This document shows, piece by piece, positions 1 through 8,986 of a stretch of DNA of 64,000 nt. This DNA is from Flavobacterium pectinovorum (GTDB lineage: Bacteria; Bacteroidota; Bacteroidia; Flavobacteriales; Flavobacteriaceae), in the NCBI RefSeq assembly GCF_022802975.1, contig NZ_JAFEVZ010000007.1, positions 202,874-266,873 of the forward strand, in the 5' to 3' direction. Below the pieces are notes generated by a model. It did not search any database. It was not told the DNA's origin and worked only from the letters and a program-made list of their open reading frames with translations. Both the position numbers and the translations under genes were made by a program. How positions within the stretch are numbered: the stretch's first letter is position 1; every line of letters begins with the position of its first letter.

Positions 1-303
1 AATATTGACCAAGGTCTTGATACGATGGTAAAAAATGGCGCAGTAATTCTGGATGTCAGAACAGCCGCAGAATACAAAATGGGACATATAAAAAATTCTG
101 TAAATATTCCACTGAGCCAACTGCGAAGTGACAGTCTCCCATTTGAAAAAAACAGCAAAATAATAACGTGCTGCTCCCATGGATTACGAAGCGTTAAAGC
201 TGTTACAATTCTCAGGGAAAAGGGATTTAAGCACTCTTACAACGGCGGGGCCTTATCCGATTTAGAGCAATATTTAACTACTAACACTGCGGGTAATGAT
301 TGA
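1..303 (+). CDS. Rhodanese-like sulfurtransferase domain protein (5' partial)
   Basis: Single rhodanese domain. The sequence shows the DVRTAAEY motif near the start, the GHIKNSVNIPL segment, and an active-site loop CCSHGLRS that supplies the cysteine expected to carry a persulfide. The C-terminal GGALSDLEQYL closes the fold. The frame is open back to base 1, so the gene probably begins outside the window and the ATG at 25 is likely internal. No signal peptide is visible in the part present. It overlaps the next small gene by 8 bp, which suggests translational coupling. Small rhodaneses of this type often move sulfane sulfur or act near redox sulfur genes, but the substrate cannot be named from sequence. 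Confidence 0.8.
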   Translation, partial: NIDQGLDTMVKNGAVILDVRTAAEYKMGHIKNSVNIPLSQLRSDSLPFEKNSKIITCCSHGLRSVKAVTILREKGFKHSYNGGALSDLEQYLTTNTAGND

Positions 304-511
304 AGTATTTAAAACAACGGTACACTCCCGGGAACAATCAACCAAACTAGTGACTTTATTGCAAAGGACGTTTCCAGAGACCTCATTTATTTTTGATCTG
401 GAGGACTGCGATAAGATACTCAGGGCCGAACCCGTAGAATCCTATCAAATTGACGCCATTAAAAACAAGTTAACTGATCTTGGTTTTGGTTGTGAAATAC
501 TCGAAGGATAA
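296..511 (+). CDS. Small conserved protein of unknown function coupled to rhodanese
   Basis: A 71-residue soluble protein whose start overlaps the rhodanese stop. The pattern of a beta-strand (IEVFKTTV), a helix (REQSTKLVTLLQRTF), acidic strands (SFIFDLEDCDKILRAE) and a closing helix plus strand looks like a ferredoxin-like fold of the size of heavy-metal-associated domains. It lacks a CxxC metal motif; only Cys at about residue 38 and one near the C-terminus are present. I do not recognise a named family. The coding overlap with a sulfurtransferase is the only functional hint. Confidence 0.6.
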   Translation: MIEVFKTTVHSREQSTKLVTLLQRTFPETSFIFDLEDCDKILRAEPVESYQIDAIKNKLTDLGFGCEILEG

Positions 512-727
512 GACATTGCGCCCTGCCTTTCGAACATTATCGATCTTGAATGTTCAAATATAAAATAGTTACAATACTAAAGCTAAGATGATTTTTTCAT
601 TTTCATTTATTGCAAATATTTGAGAGTAGTACCCACACCGTAAATTAATTCCTTATAGTTTAAACCATCACCATGCGTTACGCAGTGCTGTATAAATAAA
701 AAGCATTCCACTTTGAAACATTAAAGC

Positions 728-1810
728 ATGTTTGATCCTCTCACCAATTCAAAATTCATAGTTAAAACAACACTATGTCCTTTACTGAAAAATATGAATT
801 ATCCAAGTATTAATTTCCATGGCAGAAGTAAATTTTATTTCGTTAAAGCTCTATGCTTCTTTCAATTAGTAGGGTTAACTGTATTATTGTTCTCGTGTTC
901 TAACGCAACAACGGTAAATTTACCCCAGAACAATATGGATTTCCCTAAATCCCTGAATGAACTCAAATTATTTAAGGGTTTTATAGCAGACTTAACCCCT
1001 GCAGATAACGTTCAGGTGCTTGAACTCTCCTCTACTCTATTTACCGACTATAGCGAAAAACAGAGGCTGGTAAAACTACCTGACGGCACAAAAATGAAAG
1101 CTAAAAACGACAACCTGCCTGAGTTTCCTGAAAAGACCATACTGGCCAAAACTTTTTATTACACTGCTGCCCAGACAGGTGGCAAAAAAAAGATTATTGA
1201 AACCCGCGTTTTAATAAAAAATGAAAATAAATGGAATGTCGCTACCTATATCTGGAATGAGCAGCAGACCGACGCCTTACTCTCATTTGAAGGTGCATCA
1301 GTAGCTGTAGATATTGTGGATCCACAAGGCCAGGAAAGACAAATAAATTATAAGGTACCCACCGGCAAAGAGTGTGTTGACTGCCACGGTAATTTTAAGG
1401 AGCTGACCCCTATAGGCCCAAAATTAAGGAACCTTAATATTAATATTATGGTTAACGGAAATAAGATTTCGCAATTACAACATCTGAAAGACAAGGGATT
1501 ACTCGAAATAAAAGAACATGCATCCATAAGTGTACTTCCATCCTATAAAGATTCTAATCAGCCTTTAGAAAAACGAGCCAGGGCCTATTTTGAAATGAAT
1601 TGTGCCCATTGCCATAATCCATCGGGTTTTGCCAGAGCCTACAGTCTTAATCTCCGATATGAAACTGAATTTGAAGAAAGTGGAATTTATTTAAACAAAT
1701 GGAACATAGAGCATAGAATGAAAATTCATGATATGCCAAAATTAGGTACCACGGTAGTTGATAAAGAAGGCCTGAAGTTACTCAATCAATATATAGCAAC
1801 CCTAAAATAA
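728..1810 (+). CDS. Diheme c-type cytochrome lipoprotein, SO2930-like
   Basis: About 360 residues with a hydrophobic stretch ending in the lipobox LLFSC near residue 57, so the mature protein is probably a periplasm-facing lipoprotein. Two CxxCH heme motifs are visible, CVDCH in the middle and CAHCHNPSG toward the C-terminus. The segment MNCAHCHNPSG and overall size fit the SO2930/HNE_0200 family of diheme cytochromes, whose usual neighbour is a parallel beta-helix lipoprotein. The long N-terminus before the lipobox suggests the ATG at 794 could be the true start. The next gene is only a stub (1821-1934), so the usual partner appears lost. The electron partner is unknown. Confidence 0.75.
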   Translation: MFDPLTNSKFIVKTTLCPLLKNMNYPSINFHGRSKFYFVKALCFFQLVGLTVLLFSCSNATTVNLPQNNMDFPKSLNELKLFKGFIADLTPADNVQVLELSSTLFTDYSEKQRLVKLPDGTKMKAKNDNLPEFPEKTILAKTFYYTAAQTGGKKKIIETRVLIKNENKWNVATYIWNEQQTDALLSFEGASVAVDIVDPQGQERQINYKVPTGKECVDCHGNFKELTPIGPKLRNLNINIMVNGNKISQLQHLKDKGLLEIKEHASISVLPSYKDSNQPLEKRARAYFEMNCAHCHNPSGFARAYSLNLRYETEFEESGIYLNKWNIEHRMKIHDMPKLGTTVVDKEGLKLLNQYIATLK

Positions 1811-1820
1811 GAAGTTAGAT

Positions 1821-1934
1821 ATGATCAGCATCATTATACTTAGAAAATTATTTGTGACTATTAGGACGATACTTTTCTTATTGCCGTTACTTAATTGCAA
1901 AAGGGGAATAAGGGAATATAAATATTTGGAATAG
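1821..1934 (+). pseudogene. Stub of a lipoprotein gene (N-terminus only)
   Basis: An ATG 10 bp after the cytochrome stop opens a 37-codon frame with a basic start, a hydrophobic core and a lipobox-like LLPLLNC, then soon a stop. This looks like the signal peptide of a lipoprotein whose body is missing. SO2930-type cytochromes usually sit beside a beta-helix lipoprotein, so I infer that this stub is what remains of it. It could instead be a chance small ORF. Confidence 0.35.
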
Positions 1935-2058
1935 CGTTATCCGCCCTAAATAGGCAGATATTCTATGCCGGACTGAAATTTAAAACATAATAATCACCAC
2001 CGAATCTCATGAACGGAGCCAGATTTCAGCAATCTGAAGTTTACCAATTTTAATTTAA

Positions 2059-2592
2059 CTCAGTCCCCATTATTTTAGATCTTTAATTTTTACCGTATGG
2101 TTAAATTCACTTCCTGATAAGGTTTACCAATTTGTAAATGTCAATGGTTATCTGGACACAAAAGGAACTGAAACAAATTTAAAATTAGGCTATAAAGACT
2201 TTAAGTTATTTCTAGGTTATACCTATACAGATGCTTCCATAGATACTAACGGAATAAAATCTCAAAATCCTTTAACAGCTAAACACAGATTAAACAATGT
2301 TTTGATGTATGAAGTTGAAGAAAAATGGAAAGCTGGATTAGAAGCATATTATTACAGCCCACAAAAATTAAGCGATGGTACAACTGGAAGAGATTACTGG
2401 ATTTTTGGTTTCATGGTGGAAAAACTTTGGGATAATTTTTCAGTCTACGCCAACTTTGAGAATTTTACGGATACCAGACAAACCAAATTTGTAAGCGTAT
2501 ACACAGGAACTATTTCAAATCCAGTTTTTAAAGATATTTATGCGCCGCTGGATGGATTTGTTGTAAATGCCGGGATTAAAATAAAAATTTAA
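2059..2592 (+). pseudogene. C-terminal remnant of a TonB-dependent receptor
   Basis: The frame is open from about 2059 with no plausible start, and from about 2119 it reads like the last 155 residues of a TonB-dependent outer-membrane receptor: alternating beta-strands, GYTYTDASID, TAKHRLNNVLMYE, a YSPQ segment and the typical ending with an aromatic strand and alternating residues (VVNAGIKIKI). The plug and most of the barrel are missing. An ATG at 2302 would give only 96 residues and is not a credible receptor. The remnant follows the lipoprotein stub, so a deletion probably joined the two. Confidence 0.75.
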
Positions 2593-2763
2593 TTTTTTTT
2601 AAAAACTACATCTGTTCATCGTAAACTTTTTTTTCTTAAGCTATTCGAATTAAAAATAACTGTAAAATTAATAGATGAAACATGCTATAGAAAAACGGCA
2701 CATATTTTTCGAACTGATTTGTCCTGAAAAAGATTGACCTGATTAGTAATATAAAATTAGTTC

Positions 2764-2815
2764 AATCGGAACAGAATTACTTTTGTTCCGATTTACTTTT
2801 TTCTACTTTTTTTTT
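2764..2815 (+). terminator. Rho-independent terminator
   Basis: A 10-bp stem, AATCGGAACA paired with TGTTCCGATT around a 10-base loop, is followed by a T-rich run. It lies downstream of the receptor remnant on the plus strand. Confidence 0.6.
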
Positions 2816-2820
2816 TAGGT

Positions 2821-3036
2821 TTAGTTTGATTTTATAAATTTTCTTGATTTGGAGTTAAAATATTTATTTATAAATTCACTCTGATTTTGATTGCAAAATA
2901 ATATGGATTGCTGGACATACTTTTTTAAATTCTCAAAATCATCAGGGATCTCAGTTAATCCAAACTCTTCTTTTAAAATACTTTTTACTCTTTCTGCTGT
3001 GAAATACTGAATTATCTTTACTCTCAAAAAATGGAT
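2821..3036 (-). pseudogene. C-terminal fragment of an unrecognised protein
   Basis: The minus-strand frame gives about 70 residues, Lys/Asn/Phe-rich, with helical segments such as AERVKSILKEEFGL. There is no ATG; the only possible initiator is TTG at 3027 and a stop lies just upstream. It sits inside a stretch of degraded genes, so a fragment of a larger gene is the simplest reading. The family is not recognised and it may not be coding at all. Confidence 0.25.
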
Positions 3037-3402
3037 TTAAATTGCGAGAGCAGATTCAAGCTAATCCAGAAATAAGTATAAAATGTGTCCCCTATATCTT
3101 TTCCACCTCAAAAAATCAACAAAATGATCGCCGTAAAGAATCTTTTTTTAAGTAAACTGAATATATAATTTTTCCAAAAAGAGCACTGTATATTATTACA
3201 ATTAAATAATAAATTGGAGTAATAGTAGTATTACCCATTAAAAAGCTATCCCCAAAGCAAATACCCTGATTAACCATTAATTAAATTCTATATTTCTTCT
3301 AATAATTCATAATGCTCTTAGAAAGCATTATTTTGAAAGAGCACGAAATAAAACTAGTATTTTTTTTAAAATCTAATTATGTAATCTATAACCTATTTTT
3401 AT
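3037..3402. other. Intergenic AT-rich stretch, nothing recognised
   Basis: No open frame of note on either strand and no clear hairpin. Composition is very AT-rich with A- and T-runs, as in the rest of the decaying region around it. Confidence 0.5.
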
Positions 3403-3780
3403 TTAAAACAGTGGATTACTATTAGCGCGATTATCGGGCATCTGCATCATAGCATCCCAATGTTCCGCTAATTTTCCATTTTCAATACGATAGATATCTA
3501 TAAATCTCCATTCTTTTCCAGACATCTCATAGCGAGAATGAAGAATTACAATATCGTCATCTACAACAATGTGTTTGAAATCTATTTTTTGTTTTGGCAC
3601 TCCTTGAGATATAAGCATCTCAACAAGACTTTTAACTCCTTCTTGGCCATCAGATATAGTCGGATTGTGCTGCACGAAATTCTTACTCACATATTCATCT
3701 ACTCCAGTAGTATCTAAATCACCGAAAATTTTTTGATAAGCTGTAATAGCAATCTGTTTGTTTTTTTCTTCTTGTGACAT
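3403..3780 (-). CDS. NTF2-like / SnoaL-type protein
   Basis: A 125-residue cytoplasmic protein with the hallmarks of the SnoaL-like NTF2 fold: N-terminal helix KQIAITAYQKIFGD, the YVSKNFVQHNP strand, a later hydrophobic strand pair (DIVILHSRYEM) and the closing WRFIDIYRIENGKLAEHWD motif. Proteins with this ending are often annotated as nuclear transport factor 2 family or polyketide cyclase-like; substrates are usually unknown. The gene stands alone. Its upstream region carries a 45-bp block almost identical to that in front of the NmrA-like gene at 10681, so I infer control by the HxlR regulator at 10231-10563. Confidence 0.85.
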   Translation of the reverse strand: MSQEEKNKQIAITAYQKIFGDLDTTGVDEYVSKNFVQHNPTISDGQEGVKSLVEMLISQGVPKQKIDFKHIVVDDDIVILHSRYEMSGKEWRFIDIYRIENGKLAEHWDAMMQMPDNRANSNPLF

Positions 3781-3840
3781 GTTCTTTTATTTTTAAATAT
3801 TATTTGCACGAAGTTATTGAAAAAAACGTCAACCATACCT

Positions 3841-3885
3841 ATACACACCTTTTAGTTAGGTACTTACCAAATGGTTAGAAATATT
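3841..3885 (-). promoter_or_regulatory. HxlR-type operator copy upstream of the NTF2-like gene
   Basis: Read on the minus strand this block begins AATATTTCTAACCATT and continues with GTAAGTACC, AACTAAAA and GT. By eye it matches 38 of 45 positions at 10572-10616. In both places it lies just over 60 bp before the start codon of the gene it faces. The second copy sits between an HxlR regulator and its divergent neighbour, so it is probably that regulator's operator plus promoter. Confidence 0.65.
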
Positions 3886-4134
3886 AAATATCAGTAAAAA
3901 AAAATCATAAATATTTTTCAATCACAGTAAAATTGTCTTATTCTGAGGTGATTATTACCTTTAAATAGGTCACAGAAATTGAAAATTATTTTTTGAATTA
4001 TAAATATCATAATACTCAGTAGTAAAATAATTTAAACAGCTTCCATAATTTTTATTAGTAATGGAAGCCTTTGGAAAATCATTTAAACAGTTATATTTTC
4101 CAGTTAGACTCCCCTAAAATCTTTTTTGCAGAAT

Positions 4135-4560
4135 TTATTTATCCATAAAAAAAATAGGTTCATCAAAAAATCCATCTGACTTTTTAATGACGTAAAAATC
4201 AGTAAAAATATGCTCTTCGTAGCTATCAAAATTTTCAGACTTCGAATTTATTTTTTGCTATTCTTTATACGTTGTAGATACATTCAAAATTATTCCTTCA
4301 CTGCTTTTTAATTTGAAGTACGGATTGCGTAAAAGATCATTTTTGAGAGAAAAACATAATGATCCAATACTTTTTTTTCAGAATCAGGATACTCTTTTTC
4401 AGCCTCAGGATCTGAAACGCCTTTATGCGTTTTTTCTATCCGATCTTTAAACAGATCATTAAAAATATTATGGACATCGATCAGTTTAATATACTATTGT
4501 CCACTAATTTCCTATCGTGCTCTAAGGTATTTTTGTTGATCTTTATTAACAGGCTTTTTT
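4135..4560 (-). pseudogene. Degraded unrecognised gene downstream of the racemase remnant
   Basis: Minus-strand translation gives coding-like segments split between frames and stops: KPVNKDQQKYLRAR, then IKLIDVHNIFNDLFKDRIEK, DPEAEKEYPDSEKKVLDHYV, and after a frameshift LRNPYFKLKSSEGIILNVST and FTDFYVIKKSDGFFDEPIFF ending at a stop at 4135-4137. At least one frameshift and several nonsense codons are needed to join them. The product is not recognised. It follows the racemase remnant on the same strand, so both may have decayed as one operon. Confidence 0.45.
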
Positions 4561-4572
4561 GGAAATCCAAGA

Positions 4573-5991
4573 TTAAAATGCAATGTTGACGATTTTTTTT
4601 GCCAATATTAATGTCGGATCTACCAATGGAATACGCTTGTTGCCTCTAATTATTTCTGTTTCATTTTTGAACATCAAGGGGAGTTCGGTACACCCCAGAA
4701 TTACAATATCTACATTATTATCAATAAGATAATCAGCCGCTTTCATTATATTATCTTTACAAACCCCTTTTTGGAAGCCTGCTTTTACTCCATGATCTCC
4801 ATAAATACTTTCCATTACAAATTGTTGATGCATTTCATCTGGTACAACTACTTTGAAATTAAACTCTTTAAATATTTCATGATAAACATGGCTTTGAATT
4901 GTTCCAGATGTTGCCAGCAGACCGACTTTTGCTTTACTACCAAATTTGTCTAAAATAAACTCAGCAGTTATTTTGAGCATATTTATAATTGGAATCTTTA
5001 AATGTTCTTGAATACTTTCAACAAATGCATGCGCTGTATTGCAAGGAATTGCAATAGCATCTGCTCCCTCAGCTTCTAGTCTTTTACATATTGAATACAT
5101 TGCAATGGTTGGATCAGTCTCTTTACGAACCAAATTTGCAGTACGGTCTGGAATCTGCGGATTTTGCTCCACAATCATTTTTTATGTGATCCTGATCTTT
5201 TTCTGCTGGAGTACTTTCAATGATCTTATTCATGAAATCAACAGTTGCAGCAGGTCCTACACCTCCCATAATTCCTAATTTAAAAATCTTTTTAAGATTT
5301 CTTTTTGTAGTTCCAAGAGCATAATCTGCATAAATTTGATTTACATCAATAACAGGTATTCCTCTTTTCCAAAGTTATTCTGAAACAAGTGAAATTTCAG
5401 TAATCATCCGAAGAATAACTTCACATCCTTGATCTAAAAGATTCAAACAGACGGTAGTAATCTGCTCAAGCGAAACACCATCTAAATATCCATTTTTAAT
5501 ACCTATTTCTCCATAAATCGCTTCCATTATTAAATCTTGTTTATCTGGAAAGACCAAATGAAATCCAGATAAATATTTTTTATCTATAGGAAGATTTTTT
5601 ACAAAATTAGAAGTAAGTACCCCAATTTTTGTATCTTTTTATAATTTTGTCGTAATATGATTCTCTAAAGCATTAAAAATATTGACAATTGGAATTTCAA
5701 TTTCTTTTTGTAATTCTTCAATGAAAGAATGACTTGCAAAACATGGAAGAAGAATTTTTGTAACATCTGTTTTTTCAAAATTTTTACAGACATTATAAGT
5801 ATAATATTTTCTAGATTTGATATCTGCCTCGTCATTCAGCGGCATATTAATTTGATTGTAAGGCTGCTGTTCAAATATAAAAAGTAATCTAACTGATTTC
5901 TGAGAACTTCTTTATTTTTAAGAAGTTTAAAAAACAAATCTCCTCCAGAAAGCGTTCCAAGTCCTCGAATTACAGCTATTTTTTTCCATTG
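4573..5991 (-). pseudogene. Frameshifted two-domain aspartate/glutamate racemase-family gene
   Basis: Two tandem racemase-like domains can be read on the minus strand. The downstream domain (5178 to 4573 intact, with its N-terminus LGIMGGVGPAATVDFMNKII in another frame) keeps both catalytic cysteines, IPCNTAHAF and ILGCTELPL. One extra A in a run of six A near 5178-5184 breaks it. The upstream domain starts with KKIAVIRGLGTLSGGDLFF and contains LLPCFASHSF, but the second cysteine region is scrambled (ILRMITEIS). It has frameshifts near 5855 and 5985 and in-frame TAA codons near 5640 and 5376. The two domains are joined without a new start, so the ancestor was probably a fused protein or tightly coupled pair. 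Intact members interconvert D- and L-amino acids such as aspartate. Sequencing error in A-runs could explain part of this, but not the nonsense codons. Confidence 0.7.
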
Positions 5992-6328
5992 CTAAATAAT
6001 AATTCTAAAATGTAAAGTTAGTCATTTATAATTTTATTTATGCCCTCTTTCTGCAAGAGGTAGAAATTCTGCAATTCATTCTGTAGCATATCCGCTCTCT
6101 GTTAATTTTTTAGTTTTACTTAGCTTTTCACATCAGTAAAGATCAACATGCTAATATAGTAATCATATAAAAATCTTTAATAAAGTAGTTAGATATTTGA
6201 ATGCTTGCCGTTATAAGTAAAGTTTCAGAGAAATCTGAAGCTTTTTTTTTATTATTATTCTATGATAATTAAGTTTAGATTGTGAGTGGTAAGTCAGGAA
6301 ATATTAGCACAGCTTTCTATTATAACTT
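5992..6328. other. Intergenic, no gene recognised; one terminator-like hairpin
   Basis: AT-rich sequence without a convincing frame on either strand. A hairpin with a T-run lies at about 6219-6252 and is listed separately. Confidence 0.4.
6219..6252 (+). terminator. Possible rho-independent terminator
   Basis: AGTTTCAGA and TCTGAAGCT pair around a four-base loop (one G-T pair) and are followed by ten T. No gene is recognised upstream on the plus strand, so it may be a leftover of a lost gene. Confidence 0.4.
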
Positions 6329-6600
6329 TCAATGAACTGCTTTTCTTTTTATTTTTTTAGCAATTCTAAATCCAAAATAGTCATTTCGTCTGTCTTTTGG
6401 AAATTGGTATTAAACTTCGTGCATAATTCTATATTTTAAAGGCTTTCCATTCTAACTGTGGGTTTCGTAGAATCAACTAACAGTTTGCGAAATTTTATAT
6501 TTTCCTTCTTCTACTATTGATCCTAGAGGATTCTGTCTGCTTACTTGCTTTCTGTACAAAGTTTCCGACCGAAGGTGCAGAGTGTTTTTGCTTCCATCTT
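6329..6600 (-). pseudogene. Possible remnant of a formylglycine-generating-enzyme-like domain
   Basis: The minus strand ends with PKDRRNDYFGFRIAKK before a TGA at 6329-6331. A closing RNDYFGFR(V/I)AK is typical of the C-terminus of SUMF1/FGE-sulfatase-type domains. Upstream, in other frames, short coding-like pieces such as RQNPLGSIVEEGKYKI appear, separated by stops. The match is short, and without a search the family call is weak. Confidence 0.3.
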
Positions 6601-6945
6601 AAAGAAAACTAAATTGTAGAAAATAAAAAATCTACCTGAATGAATTAGGCATGCTTTAACCAAAACAAACCGCTTATATTAAAATTTTAAGTTTTCAGCT
6701 TGTATTATTGACTCTAGTTCAAATTATTTAACAGGTAATCAGATAGAGAATTAAAAAAATATTCTACAGAATATCGATTATAAAAGTGATTTTGTGAAAT
6801 TGGCGAAGAAATGCTAAATTTGAAAATCGGCAAACTATCAATTTCATGAAAAAAAAATGCAGTAAGAAAAAAATTGTGTATCTACAAATGAATTTTTATG
6901 CAGAAAATAGCAAATTCTTAGTAGCTGAATTGAAAACTTAAAATA
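6601..6945. other. Upstream region of the AraC gene, no clear element
   Basis: AT-rich leader of the AraC-type gene at 6946. I see no convincing TAnnTTTG box with a correctly spaced TTG and no open frame. Confidence 0.35.
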
Positions 6946-7791
6946 ATGGATAATATCTTACCTAGATATAACATCAACTTAAAAAATGATTTTGTATTCC
7001 TTGAAAAAGAGGATCTGCATCAATTTATGCATTTTGATCTAAATGCGCACAGCCACAACTATTATATCCTGAGTTTTTTATACGAGGGCAAGGTTGCCCA
7101 TCTTTCTGATTTCAAGCATGAACTAGTTTCATCTCCAGCAATTTTAATGCTGGACATAGACCAGGTTCACACGCATCCGGACATGAGTGGCTGCAAAATA
7201 GTTTCGATAGCATTCTCTACAAATTTCATTTCAGATCAACAGCCTAATTTTTTACAAAAAGTAAGTAAAATATTTTCAAGGCCCTTTATCAATATTTCTT
7301 CCGATGAACTTAATCAACTCGATGAAATCATCATGATTATGTCAAGAGAATGTTCAAGGGTAAACAAGGATTATGAATTAATTAAATCCTTATTGTATGT
7401 GATTATAGTCCAATGCAATAATCTTTCAGAAACATATCCCGTTTTTGAGCAGAATAAAAATGGATGTTATGACATTTTTAAATTGCTTTTAAAAGAAAAT
7501 TTCATGAAACAGCATCAGGTAAAATTCTATGCCGATACACTCAATGTAAGTACACGTGTATTGACAAGATTAGTTAAATCCTCAACTTTTAAAACTCCCA
7601 AACAGCTTATAGATGACCATTTGTTACTGGAAGCAAAAAGACTTCTATACTGGTCTGAGGCCTCAGTCAAGGAAATTTCTTGGCAGCTGGGATTTGAGAC
7701 TGACAGTTATTTCAACCGGTTTTTCAAGAAACATACCGGTAAAACTCCAAAGGAGTTTCATAGAAAACATTCTGATGATAAAATAGAATAA
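6946..7791 (+). CDS. AraC family transcriptional regulator
   Basis: 281 residues. The N-terminal part has cupin-like features (FDLNAHSHNYYILSFLYEG and later ILMLDIDQVHTHP), as in AraC regulators that sense small molecules. The C-terminal 100 residues hold the two helix-turn-helix motifs: YADTLNVSTRVLTRLVK for the first, and VKEISWQLGFETDSYFNRFF followed by KHTGKTPKEFHRK for the second. It is convergent with an exported DJ-1/PfpI protein, whose promoter carries AraC-like 21-bp direct repeats. AraC plus DJ-1 pairs are common, so this regulator probably controls that gene; this is inference. Confidence 0.93.
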   Translation: MDNILPRYNINLKNDFVFLEKEDLHQFMHFDLNAHSHNYYILSFLYEGKVAHLSDFKHELVSSPAILMLDIDQVHTHPDMSGCKIVSIAFSTNFISDQQPNFLQKVSKIFSRPFINISSDELNQLDEIIMIMSRECSRVNKDYELIKSLLYVIIVQCNNLSETYPVFEQNKNGCYDIFKLLLKENFMKQHQVKFYADTLNVSTRVLTRLVKSSTFKTPKQLIDDHLLLEAKRLLYWSEASVKEISWQLGFETDSYFNRFFKKHTGKTPKEFHRKHSDDKIE

Positions 7792-7830
7792 CTACTGACA
7801 AATTGAATTCATCAGTAGTTAATTGAGTTT
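7792..7830. terminator. Terminator between convergent genes
   Basis: ACTACTGA and TCAGTAGT form a stem around an AT-rich loop. A T-rich run follows on the plus strand and an A/T-rich run on the minus side, so it can serve both the AraC gene and the DJ-1-like gene. Confidence 0.6.
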
Positions 7831-8537
7831 TATTTTTTTAATAAAAAGTCCATATCATTGTAGCGGTCGTATACCATACCTTGAGCAATTTCATCTGCAA
7901 AATCTTTACCGTGTATCAATTCTACAGCCTCAAGTGCCGTATCTATTCCAGAAGTAACTCCTGCCCCTGTCAAAAACTTACCATCTGCTACAAATCTTGC
8001 CTCTTGCTTTACTTTTATTTTTGGATGTGATCTCAGCTCATCTAAGGACCAATGGTGCGTAGTTGCCGCACGTCCATCCAGCAGACCCGTATTGGCTAGT
8101 ATAAGACCTCCGGTACAAACTGACATTGTAATTTGGGTCTTTTCATTTTGCTTTACAATCCAGTCCATCATATTTTTGTCTTTGGATATAGTTCTGACAA
8201 TCTCCGGAGATGTACCGGGAATGATAAGGATATCTGATTGAGGAGCATCATAAATCGTAAATTGAGATACCAGGTTTACTGTTCCGCCATCCATAATTAT
8301 TTTCTTTTTTTCTGTAGCTGATACAGTGTATATTTTGTATTTCCCAGTCATATTATTGGCCTTTACAAAAACATCTATTGGACCTCCCGTATCTACTATC
8401 TCTACTCCATCATACACTAAAACTCCTATATTAATCTTACGATCATTTGGAATTTTGAAATTACCATTTTGTGCATTGCTATTTAGTGTACAAAAGAAAA
8501 GTGAAAGGGCTGCCAGCGCAGTTTGCATTATTTTCAT
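7830..8537 (-). CDS. Exported DJ-1/PfpI (GlxA-like amidotransferase fold) protein
   Basis: About 235 residues with an N-terminal signal peptide (MKIMQTALAALSLFFCTLNS then NAQ), so probably periplasmic. An ATG ten codons upstream (8567) is possible, but the 8537 start gives the cleaner signal sequence. The body reads INIGVLVYDGVEIVDTGGP at the start of the domain and has the nucleophile elbow MSVCTGGLILANTGLLDG with the reactive Cys, followed by RAATTHHW. Family members include isonitrile hydratases and GlxA-type regulators without HTH. No HTH is present here. The promoter region has AraC-type repeats identical in architecture to those before the gene at 54633. Confidence 0.88.
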   Translation of the reverse strand: MKIMQTALAALSLFFCTLNSNAQNGNFKIPNDRKINIGVLVYDGVEIVDTGGPIDVFVKANNMTGKYKIYTVSATEKKKIIMDGGTVNLVSQFTIYDAPQSDILIIPGTSPEIVRTISKDKNMMDWIVKQNEKTQITMSVCTGGLILANTGLLDGRAATTHHWSLDELRSHPKIKVKQEARFVADGKFLTGAGVTSGIDTALEAVELIHGKDFADEIAQGMVYDRYNDMDFLLKK

Positions 8538-8613
8538 GTGAAATTTTAAATTTATATAATAATTCATTGTAGGCGCAATATCTTATGCCGGCTAAGCTAT
8601 TTGTGCGCCGCTG

Positions 8614-8675
8614 CAAAAGTATGTACGGCTCTGTCTTTAAAAATTACACTTTTGGCATCTTTAATTGTACTTTGA
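8614..8675 (-). promoter_or_regulatory. AraC-type direct-repeat promoter of the DJ-1-like gene
   Basis: On the plus strand, AATTACACTTTTG starts at 8642 and a second copy, AATTGTACTTTGA, starts at 8663, exactly 21 bp apart, as expected for AraC half-sites on one DNA face. On the minus strand a -7 box TACTTTTG (8621-8614) follows. The same repeat, the same 21-bp period and the same distance to the -7 box occur at 54639-54700. Confidence 0.65.
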
Positions 8676-8986
8676 TGCTGCACCGAAAATTGCATAGAAT
8701 GGACTTCAAAAACATGCTATGTAAAGGCAGCGTATTGCTTGTACTAAAAAACTAAAGCCAAACATTAGAGCACAAAACAATTAGTGTAAATACCTATACA
8801 AAAAGCTCCTTTATCAAAGTTAACTGGAATGTTTCTCTATATTTTCTGCTTCTTTCTTTTTTGGCCATTCGCTGTAATTCCATCAACTTTGTTTTCATTA
8901 ATTAAGGACTTTTAGCTTCTGCTTTTTAATAAAAAGATCCCTGTCTCAATTTAACATCAGAACATAATCTCATTTAAATAATAAAA
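8676..8986. other. Intergenic region between DJ-1-like and triple-rhodanese genes
   Basis: About 310 bp holding the two divergent 5' regions. Apart from the AraC-type repeats at its left border I see no gene and no clear element for the rhodanese gene. Confidence 0.4.

Noticed and set aside
4034..4066. Hairpin GCTTCCAT/ATGGAAGC
   Set aside because: No T-run and no gene to end; could be a leftover or chance.
5039..5278. 79-residue plus-strand frame
   Set aside because: Antisense of the racemase remnant; the minus strand has clear family motifs.
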